Shown here: positions 25,341 through 34,275 of the stretch, piece by piece | Layout: every line of letters starts with the position of its first letter | How positions within the stretch are numbered: the stretch's first letter is position 1 | NCBI RefSeq assembly: GCF_000411555.1 | Contig: NZ_KE150486.1 | Location: 868,001-932,000, forward strand | DNA from: Atopobium sp. oral taxon 199 str. F0494 | GTDB lineage: Bacteria > Actinomycetota > Coriobacteriia > Coriobacteriales > Atopobiaceae | Direction: 5' to 3' | Length of the DNA: 64,000 nt | Translations under genes and position numbers: made by a program | The notes under the pieces: model-generated | Databases searched by the model: none | Told to the model about the DNA's origin: nothing | What the model saw: the letters and a program-made list of their open reading frames with translations, nothing else

Positions 25341-26306
25341 ATGTACCGTTTTTCAACGCCATCCTTTACGAGACGCCAAGCCATGGCCCTTCTCGGCACC
25401 TTAGCTGTTACGTCTCTTGCAGGCTGTACGGGCAAGAACCCTTCCTCTTCCGACCCGAAAGAGACTGAAAAGCCACTTGTACTGACCACGTTTACGGTCA
25501 TCCAGGACATTGCCGCAAATATTGCCGGAGACGTTTGCGACGTACAGTCCATCACGAAGGCGGGAGCGGAAATCCACGATTACGAACCGACTCCTGAAGA
25601 CCTGAAGCTCGCACAGAAAGCCAATCTGATTCTCAATAACGGTCTTGGACTTGAACGCTGGTTTGAGCGCTTTGTCGCCGATTCAAACGCAGAACGCGTA
25701 GATTTGAGCCAGGGGATTACTCCTATGAACATCGCTGAGGGAGAGTACGCGGGAGAAGCAAATCCACACGCATGGATGTCTCCTGCAAATGGACAGATTT
25801 ACGTCGACAACATCGTGAAAGGCCTTAGTGCTTTAGTGCCTGATCATGCGGACGACTTTACAAAAAACGGCGAAACGTATAAAGACAAGCTTCAGAAGAT
25901 TTCCTCGGATCTCACAGAAGAGCTCTCTTCCCTACCCCAAAATCAGCGGACGTTGGTAACGTGCGAAGGCGCCTTTTCCTATCTCTGCCGTGACACCGGG
26001 TTAAACGAGATTTACCTTTGGCCGGTCAACGCTTCCGAAGAAGGTACTCCACAGCAGATTGCAAAGGTGGTTGAAGAGGTAAAGAAGCAGCAGGTTCGTG
26101 CTGTCTTCTGCGAATCGACCGTCAGTCCTAAAGCCATGCAGCAAGTCGCTGACGAAACAGGAGCTATCCTCAAGACGGACGAAGCTCACATGCTCTATGT
26201 AGACTCGCTTTCCGAGACAACGGGACCCGTACCCACCTATCTTGATCTTCTTAAGCACGATGCAGACGTTATTGTCGAAGGACTTACAGGAAAGAGCGCG
26301 AATTAA
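25341..26306 (+). CDS. Metal ABC transporter substrate-binding lipoprotein (ZnuA/MntA type)
   Basis: About 321 residues. The N-terminus has FTRRQAMALLGTLAV followed by LAGC, a lipoprotein signal with a twin-arginine-like start. The mature protein has cluster A-1 binding protein markers: a metal histidine in IHDYEPTPEDL, NPHAWMSP in the middle, a glutamate-containing CEGAFSYLC segment, and a C-terminal CESTVSPKAM region. It captures Mn2+ or Zn2+ for the ATPase and permease encoded next. ATG 25341 has AGAGG upstream. There is no His-rich loop of the classical ZnuA type, so manganese is at least as likely. Confidence 0.93.
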   Translation: MYRFSTPSFTRRQAMALLGTLAVTSLAGCTGKNPSSSDPKETEKPLVLTTFTVIQDIAANIAGDVCDVQSITKAGAEIHDYEPTPEDLKLAQKANLILNNGLGLERWFERFVADSNAERVDLSQGITPMNIAEGEYAGEANPHAWMSPANGQIYVDNIVKGLSALVPDHADDFTKNGETYKDKLQKISSDLTEELSSLPQNQRTLVTCEGAFSYLCRDTGLNEIYLWPVNASEEGTPQQIAKVVEEVKKQQVRAVFCESTVSPKAMQQVADETGAILKTDEAHMLYVDSLSETTGPVPTYLDLLKHDADVIVEGLTGKSAN

Positions 26307-26307
26307 C

Positions 26308-27060
26308 ATGTCACTCAATGTTTCGGGCGTATCCGCCTGGTATGAAGGGACTCAAGATAAAACGCCCGTCATCCACGATATTACCTTCACCCTCAAAAGC
26401 GGCAGACTCTGTGCTCTTGTGGGCGTCAACGGAGCCGGCAAATCAACGTTGTTCAAAGCCTTGATGGAACTCATTCCGTTCAACGGATCCATCACGTGGA
26501 AGGGGCAGCCCTTTCGTGAGGCAAGACGCCAGGGACTCATAGGTTACGTTCCGCAGACAGAGGCCATTGACGGTTCCTTCCCGCTGCTGGTAGAAGATGT
26601 CGTCATGCAGGGGCGGTACTGCCATCAGGGCTGGTTCCGCGTTCCCTCGCAAGAAGATCGCAAGCTTGTAGCCCAAGCTTTGGATCGAGTAGGACTTTTG
26701 GAATTGATAGACAGACCACTTTCACAGCTTTCCGGCGGCCAGCGCAAGCGTGTTTTTGTAGCGCGTGGTATTGCCCAAAAAGCTGAGTTGCTCCTGCTGG
26801 ACGAACCGTTCGCCGGAGTCGATGCAAAGTCTGAAGCAATCATCACTCAGCAGCTCCGCGTTCTTGCAGAGGAGGGACGCACACTGCTCGTCTCCATTCA
26901 CGACATCCATTCGGCCCGAGAGAATTTTCAGGATTGCTTAGTTATCAACAAGACGATAACCGCCCAGGGCCTCGCGGCAGATGTTTTGAGCAGCACTGAG
27001 CTTCTCGCCAGCTTAGGGCTCAGCGAACACGGACACATTGAGGAGGTGCCCCATGCCTGA
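26308..27060 (+). CDS. Metal ABC transporter ATP-binding protein
   Basis: About 250 residues with Walker A VGVNGAGKST near residue 41, Q-loop YVPQTEAID, signature LSGGQRKRVFVARG and Walker B LLLLDEPFAG. It drives import with the binding protein (stop two bases upstream) and the permease downstream. An upstream in-frame extension inside the binding-protein gene is discarded; ATG 26308 follows directly on the previous stop, suggesting coupling. Confidence 0.95.
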   Translation: MSLNVSGVSAWYEGTQDKTPVIHDITFTLKSGRLCALVGVNGAGKSTLFKALMELIPFNGSITWKGQPFREARRQGLIGYVPQTEAIDGSFPLLVEDVVMQGRYCHQGWFRVPSQEDRKLVAQALDRVGLLELIDRPLSQLSGGQRKRVFVARGIAQKAELLLLDEPFAGVDAKSEAIITQQLRVLAEEGRTLLVSIHDIHSARENFQDCLVINKTITAQGLAADVLSSTELLASLGLSEHGHIEEVPHA

Positions 27061-27871
27061 GATCGAGATTCTCAAATACGCGTTTATGCAGCGTGCCTTG
27101 GTAACAGGCCTTGCTACCGCACTCGTATGCGGCCTTTTGAGTTGTTGGATTACGCATATGGGCTGGTCGCTTATGGGCGACGCCATCTCACACTCCATCC
27201 TTCCCGGCGTCGTTATCTCCCATCTTGTAGGGCTGCCGTATCTCGTGGGCGCACTGGTGTTCGCACTCATTACGGTAGTACTCGTTGGACAGGTCAAAAA
27301 GAGTCAGATTGTCAAACCCGATACAGCCATCGGCATCGTGTTCACCACATTTTTCGCCCTTGGTACTGTCTTGATATCCAAAGTACCCAGTCAAATCAAC
27401 CTTTCGCATATTCTCTTTGGCAACTTGCTGGGAGTCACTGTTCCCGACATGCTGCAGGTACTTCTCATTGGTCTCCCGATCGCGCTTATCCTTGTGCTTA
27501 AAAACAGAGACCTCACGCTCCTCGCATTCGATCCTACCCATGCGCAGGCAATTGGCCTTTCCGTACGATGGCTGACGTCACTTTTGCTTATTGCCCTTGC
27601 CTTGGCTATCGTCATATCACTGCAGGCGGTAGGCGTCATTCTGTCCGTTTCGCTTTTAATTGTTCCGGGGGCGTGTGCTCGGCTTCTTACGAATCGTATG
27701 CGCCACATGCTTTGGATCTCCCCGCTCATCGCTATCGTGAGCGTGCTTATTGGCATTACTGGCAGCTATTATTTTGACGCTTCGTCCGGCGGCATGATTG
27801 GTCTTACTCTTGGAATTATCTTCTGCATTATTTTTGTTATCAGAAGTCTGCCTTCTTTGGACCGTGTTTAG
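27053..27871 (+). CDS. Metal ABC transporter permease (ABC-3 family)
   Basis: 272 residues with eight to nine hydrophobic segments, including GWSLMGDAISHSILPGV and the QAVGVILSVSLLIVPGACA coupling region typical of Zn/Mn permeases. ATG 27053 overlaps the ATPase gene by 8 bases, with GAGGAGG in front. Third gene of the binding protein-ATPase-permease operon; a hairpin follows after about 40 bases. Confidence 0.94.
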   Translation: MPEIEILKYAFMQRALVTGLATALVCGLLSCWITHMGWSLMGDAISHSILPGVVISHLVGLPYLVGALVFALITVVLVGQVKKSQIVKPDTAIGIVFTTFFALGTVLISKVPSQINLSHILFGNLLGVTVPDMLQVLLIGLPIALILVLKNRDLTLLAFDPTHAQAIGLSVRWLTSLLLIALALAIVISLQAVGVILSVSLLIVPGACARLLTNRMRHMLWISPLIAIVSVLIGITGSYYFDASSGGMIGLTLGIIFCIIFVIRSLPSLDRV

Positions 27872-27912
27872 AAAGTTCCGATCCGGGTAAGGACATACCA
27901 CGATAAAACTTC

Positions 27913-27950
27913 AACCTGGTTTACATCGTTTGTAAACCAGGTTCTTTGAT
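27913..27950 (+). terminator. Terminator of the metal-importer operon
   Basis: AACCTGGTTTACA (27913-27925) and TGTAAACCAGGTT (27931-27943) form a perfect 13-bp stem with a 5-base loop, followed by CTTTGATTT. It ends only 20 bases before the next start codon, so it might also shape the 5' leader of the osmoprotectant operon. Confidence 0.75.
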
Positions 27951-27962
27951 TTGGAGACTGAT

Positions 27963-29504
27963 GTGAACATGCTACAAGACATGTGGGCACTTCTTGTCTC
28001 TCGCTGGGATTTTTTCAGCCGACTACTCCTCGAGCACATTCAGATCTCCTTCACAGCAGTCGTCATTGCCATCATCGTCGGTGGTGTGACCGGTATTCTT
28101 ATAAGCCGCTTTCAAAGAACCGCAAAGCTTACACTTGCTGTCATCAACTTTCTCTATACCATTCCATCCATCTCTATGCTTGGTTTTTTAATTCCGTTTT
28201 CAGGGATTGGCAATGCAACCGCCATTATTGCCCTGACCGTATATGCACTGCTCCCCATGGTTATCAACACGCACACCGGACTTACCAACATTGATCCGTT
28301 ACTCATTGAAGCCGCCGAGGGCATGGGCAGCACTACGTTGCAGACACTTGTCAAGGTCAAAATCCCTCTGGCGCTTCCTATCATCATGTCAGGTATTCGC
28401 AGCATGACTGTCATGACCATTGCACTGGGTGGCATTGCATCCTTTATCGGCGCGGGAGGCTTAGGTGTTGCCATTTATAGAGGCATTACCACTAATAACT
28501 CAGCTATGACCATGGATGGAAGTCTCCTTATTGCTTTTCTCGCCTTAATTGTTGATTTCTTACTGGGATGTATCGAGAAGCGCATGAGACTTAGAAGCGC
28601 TCGAGCGCGTCAACGCAATAAAATTGCCGGTATTATAGGCGTTATTCTTACTGCCCTCGCTGCTATAGCGCTATTTTTGCCTTTTGGTCAGAAAGAAACT
28701 ATCAATATTGCAACCAAACCGATGACCGAGCAATACATACTTGGCGAGGCTCTCAAGGAACTCATTGAAAGCAAAACAGACCTCAAAGTCAACCTCACGC
28801 AGGGAGTTGGCGGCGGCACCTCAAACATTCATCCTGGCATGGAGAAAGGTTCGTTTGACATTTATCCGGAATACACGGGCACCGGATGGAACCTAGTCTT
28901 GAAAAACACTGATTTCTATTCCAACGACAAGTTCTCACAACTTCAAAGCGAATACCAACAGAAATACAATATGCACTGGCTGGGCATGTATGGATTTGAA
29001 AATACCTTTGGCCTTGCAGTCAGAAAAGACATCGCAGAAAAGTATAATCTGCAAACCTACTCTGATCTTGCACGCATCTCCAACCAACTGACCTTTGGCG
29101 GAGAATATGATTTCTTTGAACGTGAAGACGGATATGCCGCCCTTTGCTCGACATACGGAATGACTTTCAAAAATACCGTTGATTTAGACATCGGTCTTAA
29201 GTATGAAGCCATGAGCCAGGGAAAAATCGACGCCATGATAGTCTTTACCACTGACGGCAAGCTCAATACTGCAAATATTGTCCTCTTGAAAGATGACCGT
29301 CACTTCTTCGCCTCATACCAGGCGGGCAATGTGGTCAGAGATGAGGTTTTGCAAAAATATCCTGAGCTCAAGGCTCTTCTCGATAGCCTTACCAATACCA
29401 TCACCAACGAGGATATGGCTCGCATGAATTACGAAGTTGAAACCAATGGCAAAGAACCCAAAGACGTAGCTCATGAATACCTGATATCCAAAGGTCTCAT
29501 TTAG
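27963..29504 (+). CDS. OpuC-type osmoprotectant ABC transporter, permease fused to substrate-binding domain
   Basis: 513 residues. The first ~210 form a permease with the GSTTLQTLVKVKIPLALPII coupling motif and six hydrophobic helices. After a further helix (~225-245) comes a glycine-betaine/choline-type binding domain with the typical EQYILGEALKELIE and DIYPEYTGTGW segments. It imports betaine, choline, carnitine or similar osmoprotectants; the fused domain sits outside next to the channel. GTG 27963 has GGAG six bases upstream (ATG 27969 is an alternative). It pairs with the ATPase gene 12 bases downstream. Fusions of this kind are known in Gram-positive bacteria. Confidence 0.92.
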   Translation: MNMLQDMWALLVSRWDFFSRLLLEHIQISFTAVVIAIIVGGVTGILISRFQRTAKLTLAVINFLYTIPSISMLGFLIPFSGIGNATAIIALTVYALLPMVINTHTGLTNIDPLLIEAAEGMGSTTLQTLVKVKIPLALPIIMSGIRSMTVMTIALGGIASFIGAGGLGVAIYRGITTNNSAMTMDGSLLIAFLALIVDFLLGCIEKRMRLRSARARQRNKIAGIIGVILTALAAIALFLPFGQKETINIATKPMTEQYILGEALKELIESKTDLKVNLTQGVGGGTSNIHPGMEKGSFDIYPEYTGTGWNLVLKNTDFYSNDKFSQLQSEYQQKYNMHWLGMYGFENTFGLAVRKDIAEKYNLQTYSDLARISNQLTFGGEYDFFEREDGYAALCSTYGMTFKNTVDLDIGLKYEAMSQGKIDAMIVFTTDGKLNTANIVLLKDDRHFFASYQAGNVVRDEVLQKYPELKALLDSLTNTITNEDMARMNYEVETNGKEPKDVAHEYLISKGLI

Positions 29505-29516
29505 GAGGTGACACCC

Positions 29517-30275
29517 ATGATAGCCGCAATTGAATTCAAAAACATCCATAAGACCTATGGTGAAAAAATCATCATCAACAATCTTTCCCTCACAATCGGG
29601 CAAGGGGAATTCGTCACGTTCATCGGATCTTCAGGTTGTGGCAAGACAACGCTTCTCAAAATGGTCAATGGCCTTACTATGCCTACCAGCGGAAACGTCC
29701 TTGTTAACGGAGAAGACATTCACGAGAAAAACCTCATTGAACTCAGGAGAAATATTGGCTACGCCATTCAAGGCAGCGTTTTGTTCCCCCATATGACCGT
29801 TGAACAAAATATTGCCTATGTACCGAATCTCCTGAATAAAAAAGATACCAAGCGAACCAAAGATGCCGTCGCCAAATGGATGCAAATCGTAGGTCTTGAC
29901 GAAGAATTTAAGAACCATTATCCTGCCGAACTCTCCGGTGGTCAGGCGCAGCGCGTAGGTATTGCCCGTTCTCTTGCAGCATCGCCCAGCATCCTACTTA
30001 TGGACGAGCCTTTTGGCGCGGTTGATGAAATTACTCGTGATCAACTCCAGGAGGAAATTAAGCGTATCCACAATGAAACGCATATCACCGTTCTCTTTGT
30101 CACCCATGATATTTCCGAAGCGCTCAAGCTGGGTACAAAGGTATTGGTTATGGATGCAGGAAAAATTCAGCAATATGGAACGCCTCACGAGATCTTCCAC
30201 AACCCTGCGACAGACTTTGTCAGGCAATTGGTAAAACGCGGCGTCTACCAGGATCTGTCTCTTGAAAACGATTGA
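29517..30275 (+). CDS. Osmoprotectant ABC transporter ATP-binding protein
   Basis: 252 residues with Walker A GSSGCGKTTLLKM near residue 37, signature LSGGQAQRVGIARS, Walker B ILLMDEPFGAVD and the proline/OpuCA-type D-loop and H-loop (VTHDISEALK). It powers the fused permease-binding protein just upstream. There is no C-terminal CBS pair as in some OpuCA proteins, so ionic-strength sensing by CBS domains is not expected. AGGAGGTGA ribosome binding site. Convergent with the COG0523 gene. Confidence 0.93.
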   Translation: MIAAIEFKNIHKTYGEKIIINNLSLTIGQGEFVTFIGSSGCGKTTLLKMVNGLTMPTSGNVLVNGEDIHEKNLIELRRNIGYAIQGSVLFPHMTVEQNIAYVPNLLNKKDTKRTKDAVAKWMQIVGLDEEFKNHYPAELSGGQAQRVGIARSLAASPSILLMDEPFGAVDEITRDQLQEEIKRIHNETHITVLFVTHDISEALKLGTKVLVMDAGKIQQYGTPHEIFHNPATDFVRQLVKRGVYQDLSLEND

Positions 30276-30302
30276 TTGTATTCGACTACGCTGGAGCACC
30301 GT

Positions 30303-31439
30303 TTATACATCAGGCATATATTCAGTCAAGCAGGCATCGAGGCCAACTTTCAGCGCTTCATGATCCATGTGTCGTCCAATAAAGCAGAGCTTTGTTTGGC
30401 GATCCCCTAGTTCGGGGTCCCATTCTTCACGCAGCTCGGGCTTCTCGTCAAGCAATGTTTCACGCGCCTCAGGCGGCATAGAGTCGTAGAAAAGGCCGTT
30501 CTCGTAGAATTGCACCTGCTTGCCGGCCTGCTCAAAGACGTAACTCATATCGGGATCTTGCGCCGCCCAAAGCGACCCCTTCACGCGAATGATGCTCTTG
30601 GGCCATTCGGATACAAACTTGTTGAGCTTATCCAAGTCAAAGGGCTTGCGGCGCTTGTATACAAAGGTTGTAATCTCGTATTCAAGCACCTCTGGATCTT
30701 CATGCTCTTCCGGATGTTCCATCGCGTCCATCCATGTTGCTGAGGCATACGCTTTATCAAAATCAAAGCGACTGGTATTGATAAGTTCGCTCATAGCGAT
30801 GTCGCCGTTTTGAACTTCAACAATGACAGCATCTCTCTGCAAACCTCGCACCAAAGCCCTGAGTTCCGACAACTGTCCCTTGGTCACAAGATCAGTCTTG
30901 TTCAGGATGAGTGTCGAGCAAAACTCAATCTGTTGAATCAAAAGATTCTCAATATCGTCCTCTTCTATGTCATCGGCGAGAAGAGCTTTTCCACCGTTGA
31001 ACTCATCATACATGCGAGCACAGTCGACTACGGCAACGATATTATCAAGACTCAGATGGGAGTGCTTAGCCGTATGCTGGCTCTGATTGCAAAATGCCGA
31101 GATGGTATAGGTAATGGGAATGGGTTCGCAAATACCCGACGCCTCGATAATGATGTAATCGAACTCCCCAGTATCAGCCAAATCGCCAAGCTGCAAGGCA
31201 AGATCATTTGAAAGCGTGCAGCAAAGACAGCCATTTGTCAGAGGAATGACATCGCCCTCTTTTGCATATCCGCCATCTCGAATCAAACCCGCGTCCACAT
31301 TAATTTCACCGATGTCATTCACAATAACGGCAGCGCGAATATCCTGCGTATTGGAGAGGATCTGGTTCAAAATGGTTGTTTTCCCTGCACCGAGATATCC
31401 GGTAAGCAAGGCGATTTTGACTTCCTTGGGCTCGACCAT
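30303..31439 (-). CDS. COG0523 family GTPase (CobW/ZigA-like metallochaperone)
   Basis: 378 residues. G1 loop GYLGAGKTT near residue 15, the metal-binding CxCC motif in TNGCLCCTLS near residue 70, GTPase motif NKTD near 178, and a CobW C-terminal domain. These GTPases deliver Zn, Co or other metals to target enzymes. The order near a Zn/Mn importer and upstream-lying amidohydrolase genes (metal enzymes) fits a metal-supply role. ATG 31439 has GGGAG in front. The client protein is not identifiable. Confidence 0.9.
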   Translation of the reverse strand: MVEPKEVKIALLTGYLGAGKTTILNQILSNTQDIRAAVIVNDIGEINVDAGLIRDGGYAKEGDVIPLTNGCLCCTLSNDLALQLGDLADTGEFDYIIIEASGICEPIPITYTISAFCNQSQHTAKHSHLSLDNIVAVVDCARMYDEFNGGKALLADDIEEDDIENLLIQQIEFCSTLILNKTDLVTKGQLSELRALVRGLQRDAVIVEVQNGDIAMSELINTSRFDFDKAYASATWMDAMEHPEEHEDPEVLEYEITTFVYKRRKPFDLDKLNKFVSEWPKSIIRVKGSLWAAQDPDMSYVFEQAGKQVQFYENGLFYDSMPPEARETLLDEKPELREEWDPELGDRQTKLCFIGRHMDHEALKVGLDACLTEYMPDV

Positions 31440-31464
31440 CACAAACTCCCGTCACTGTCATACA

Positions 31465-31494
31465 GAGGACCCCGACCCGAAAGTCGGGGTCCTC
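31465..31494 (-). terminator. Perfect hairpin between the amidohydrolase and COG0523 genes
   Basis: GAGGACCCCGAC (31465-31476) and GTCGGGGTCCTC (31483-31494) form a perfect 12-bp stem with a 6-base loop. It has no T tail in either direction, so it may be a 5' leader stem of the COG0523 transcript or a transcription barrier rather than a true terminator. Confidence 0.6.
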
Positions 31495-31519
31495 GCGTAC
31501 ACATCACAATACCATGTCT

Positions 31520-31640
31520 GACACCTGGCGCTTTTCACAGCGCTTCTCACAGCACCTCCACGTTCTTCGCAGCACCTCACAGCGCTTCTCACAGCGTTTC
31601 TCGCGCTGCTTCTCGTGCTTCTCGCGTTTTCTCGCATAAC
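31520..31640. repeat. Short degenerate direct repeats (CACAGCGCTTCTC / CTTCTCGCG)
   Basis: A run of imperfect 10-15 base units: CACAGCGCTTCTCACAGCA, CGCAGCACCTCACAGCGCTTCTC, CAGCGTTTCTCGCGCTGC, TTCTCGTGCTTCTCGCGTTTTCTCGC. It fills the space after the amidohydrolase stop. No gene. It contains two copies of the over-used CTTCTCG heptamer. Confidence 0.6.
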
Positions 31641-31642
31641 TC

Positions 31643-32890
31643 CTAGAAGCTGCCACGCTCAATAATGGTGCCTTCCTTCATAATCACATCCATGTTTTCA
31701 GGCGTAAGGTCATGAATGTTAGAGACGACATCGCCCTTAACAACCAGAAGGTCAGCAGAGAGACCTTCCTTAACAGCACCGAACTCGTTCTCTTTACCGA
31801 GCATCTTGGCGCCGTTGTAGGTTGCAGCGGAAATGGTATCAAGAATGGAAACGCCAACCTTGTCGACAAAGTCATACATCTCATCAATGGTGACATAGCC
31901 GTACGGCGTCACAAAGCTGAAGGAGTCGGAGCCGATGGTGATGGTAATGCCCAGCTCATACGCCTTACGAAGGTTCTCGTAGGTGCGCGCGAGGCCCTTC
32001 TCGACAACCGTCTCGCCCGGGAATGCGTCAAGCTCAGGAGTCCAGTCAGGCGGATAGGTGGAATACCATGTGGGCAAGAAGCCGATGGTAGGCGTAAAGA
32101 ATGTCCCCTGTTCAGCCATGAGTTTCATAGTGCGCTCGTCAAGCTCAAAGCCGTGGATAAGCTGCGTGCAGCCAAAGCGCACGCAATCGTATGCGGCGTC
32201 AAAGTTATTGTATGAGTGTGCATACAGAGGAATTCCTACCAGCTTGCACTCATCGGCAATGGCCTTGATTTCTTCTGTCGAGAAGAGCTGCAGACGATCA
32301 GAGTCCCAACGCCAGATACCGCCACCGGTAGCCCAGATTTTGATACCATCGGGATTCTCGCGCAGACGACGACGGATTGCCTTCCGAAGCTCCCACGGGC
32401 CATCGACCTGGTCGCCCCACGGATGACCGTCTTTGGAAATCTGCAGCGGCAGATGGTGAGAGTCGCCGTGACCGGCAACGCGGCAGAAGCCAAGACCGGT
32501 TGCAAAGATGCGCGGACCTGTCATAACGCCCATGTTGACCAAATCACGGATAGCAATACCGTTACGGCCAATCTCAACAACGGTAGTCAAGCCATGCGTG
32601 AGAGCATCATATGCCTGCTTCACCGCGCATGCCTGCTTCTGAGCCACAGACTCAATAACCCAGTCATTATCATTGTCGGTAAGGTTACCTGAAAAGTGCA
32701 GGTGAGAATCGATTAAACCCGGCATAACCGTATGACCGGTTGCGTCATAGATTTCATAGCCCTCAGGAACTTCAGTGCGAGTACCCGCGTAGGCAATCGT
32801 TTTGTCATCGACAAGGACAACGGAATCTTCAACAGGAGCAGCACCGGTTCCGTCAATAAGCTTACCACCCACAAAAGCGTGCTTACTCAT
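31643..32890 (-). CDS. Amidohydrolase family metalloenzyme (imidazolonepropionase/prolidase-like)
   Basis: 415 residues. Metal ligands in the HxH motif LIDSHLHFSG near residue 60, a conserved lysine in DGIKIWATGG near 178, histidines in LYAHSYNN and IHGFEL, and an aspartate in TIGSDSFSF near 320. The composite TIM-barrel amidohydrolase fold includes relatives acting on dipeptides, imidazolones and aryl amides. I cannot assign the substrate. Start 32890 (MSKHAFVGG) has AAGGATG upstream. The COG0523 gene lies downstream in the same direction and could supply its metal. Confidence 0.85.
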   Translation of the reverse strand: MSKHAFVGGKLIDGTGAAPVEDSVVLVDDKTIAYAGTRTEVPEGYEIYDATGHTVMPGLIDSHLHFSGNLTDNDNDWVIESVAQKQACAVKQAYDALTHGLTTVVEIGRNGIAIRDLVNMGVMTGPRIFATGLGFCRVAGHGDSHHLPLQISKDGHPWGDQVDGPWELRKAIRRRLRENPDGIKIWATGGGIWRWDSDRLQLFSTEEIKAIADECKLVGIPLYAHSYNNFDAAYDCVRFGCTQLIHGFELDERTMKLMAEQGTFFTPTIGFLPTWYSTYPPDWTPELDAFPGETVVEKGLARTYENLRKAYELGITITIGSDSFSFVTPYGYVTIDEMYDFVDKVGVSILDTISAATYNGAKMLGKENEFGAVKEGLSADLLVVKGDVVSNIHDLTPENMDVIMKEGTIIERGSF

Positions 32891-33047
32891 ACGTCTCACA
32901 TCCTTTTTCCACTTTGTCTGCTCAACTTTTGCGCAGAAACCATAGACTTATCTGGATAGTAAGACTAGGTAAACTTATAGACAAGAATCCTTCTTAAGTA
33001 AGCGGTAAATGGAGCAAAACCGTCTACAAACGGATGCGCGAGAGATG

Positions 33048-33866
33048 CTACATCGTGCGTTTGATGATGAAATCGAATGCGCGCGTAGGAAGCACCGCAT
33101 GCCAGAAAACCCCGGCATGCGCTCCTGCTCCCGCAAGATAGCGAGTTTTCGGTCTGCGCACGTTTACCGCTTTAAGGATGGCCTTTACCACCACACTCGG
33201 TCTGCTCGCAATCGGTCCGTTATAAATTCCCCGAATGCTGCGAGCAGTTTCGATGGCCCGGTGTTCATATACGCTACCGCGAGAAGATGCCTCCAGGTGG
33301 TCGGCCGCGATATAGGGCCAGTTGGTTTTTATGAAACCCGGCTCAATAAGAACCACGTCAATACCAAAATCACTCAGCTCCATACGTAGGGCATCAGAAA
33401 GCGCCTCTACGGAGTATTTTGTCGCATGGTACCAGCCACCAAGATAGCTCACCAGGCGGCCTCCCACCGAGCCGATATTGATGATCCGACCACGTCCCTT
33501 CATGCGCATATACGGAAGAACCCTTTTGGTAAGCTCAGCCAAGCCGAAGACATTAACCTCAAATTGGTGGTGCGCTTCGTCAGAAGTCACATCTTCAATG
33601 GCTCCAAACGACCCATAGCCTGCATTGTTTATCAATACGTCAATACGTCCCTGCTCACTGACTATCCGCTTAACCGTGGCAGTGCAGGAATGCGCATCGG
33701 TGATATCCAGGTGCAGCGGGTGAACGCCACATGAAATCAACGGCGCGATTTTCTCGACACGTCGAGCGGCGCCATAAACAATATGTCCCTGCTTGGCAAG
33801 AGCTTCCGCAGCTCTGTAGCCCATGCCGCCGCTGGCCCCCGTTATGAGAATGACTTTTGGATCCAT
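33048..33866 (-). CDS. SDR family oxidoreductase
   Basis: 272 residues of a classical short-chain dehydrogenase: ITGASGGMG near residue 8, NNAGYGSFG near 85, NIGSVGGRL with the catalytic serine and YHATKYSVEAL with the Y/K pair near 155. The C-terminus resembles the retinol-dehydrogenase-like or fatty-acyl SDRs of Gram-positive bacteria. ATG 33866 has AAGGTGA in front. It follows the small membrane protein gene by 10 bases, so it belongs to the run downstream of luxS. Substrate unknown. Confidence 0.88.
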   Translation of the reverse strand: MDPKVILITGASGGMGYRAAEALAKQGHIVYGAARRVEKIAPLISCGVHPLHLDITDAHSCTATVKRIVSEQGRIDVLINNAGYGSFGAIEDVTSDEAHHQFEVNVFGLAELTKRVLPYMRMKGRGRIINIGSVGGRLVSYLGGWYHATKYSVEALSDALRMELSDFGIDVVLIEPGFIKTNWPYIAADHLEASSRGSVYEHRAIETARSIRGIYNGPIASRPSVVVKAILKAVNVRRPKTRYLAGAGAHAGVFWHAVLPTRAFDFIIKRTM

Positions 33867-33876
33867 GCGTATCACC

Positions 33877-34275
33877 TTAAAGACTAAAAACCGTATGCAA
33901 CAAAAAACCACTGGCAAAGGAGCACGTGTTGGCCACCAGCGAAAGTTCTACCGGATGTTCAAAGCGGTATGTTATCCGATAGAGAATACTCTCGACAACG
34001 ATTGCGCTCAACTCCAAGAAACCCACCGCAATATAATAAAGCACAAAATCTTGCGTAAGATCTGCCGCAAGAAGGGACAGGTACACCACAAGCGGATTCG
34101 TTGCCACTTGAGCAAGAGTCACAACCAACAGGCGCCGCACGTCCCGGATATGAAACAGAAACGCAGCAACAATAAGCTCGACGGCAATCGTTACCGTCAA
34201 GCTCCGGACAAAAACAAAAAGCATCTCTTGGATGAGGCCGACGCTACACTCCACAAGCATCAGCCTGATTGGCAC
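33877..34275 (-). CDS. Small multi-pass membrane protein
   Basis: 132 residues with about four hydrophobic helices and few charged residues. Start is placed at GTG 34275 because GGAGGG lies seven bases upstream; it overlaps the MFS gene end by about 30 bases. No family recognised. Position between an MFS transporter and an SDR gene gives no clear role. Confidence 0.6.
   Translation of the reverse strand: MPIRLMLVECSVGLIQEMLFVFVRSLTVTIAVELIVAAFLFHIRDVRRLLVVTLAQVATNPLVVYLSLLAADLTQDFVLYYIAVGFLELSAIVVESILYRITYRFEHPVELSLVANTCSFASGFLLHTVFSL

Noticed and set aside
31600-31640. CRISPR array from the short repeats after the amidohydrolase gene
   Set aside because: The units are imperfect, too short and lack regular spacers; no cas genes are present.
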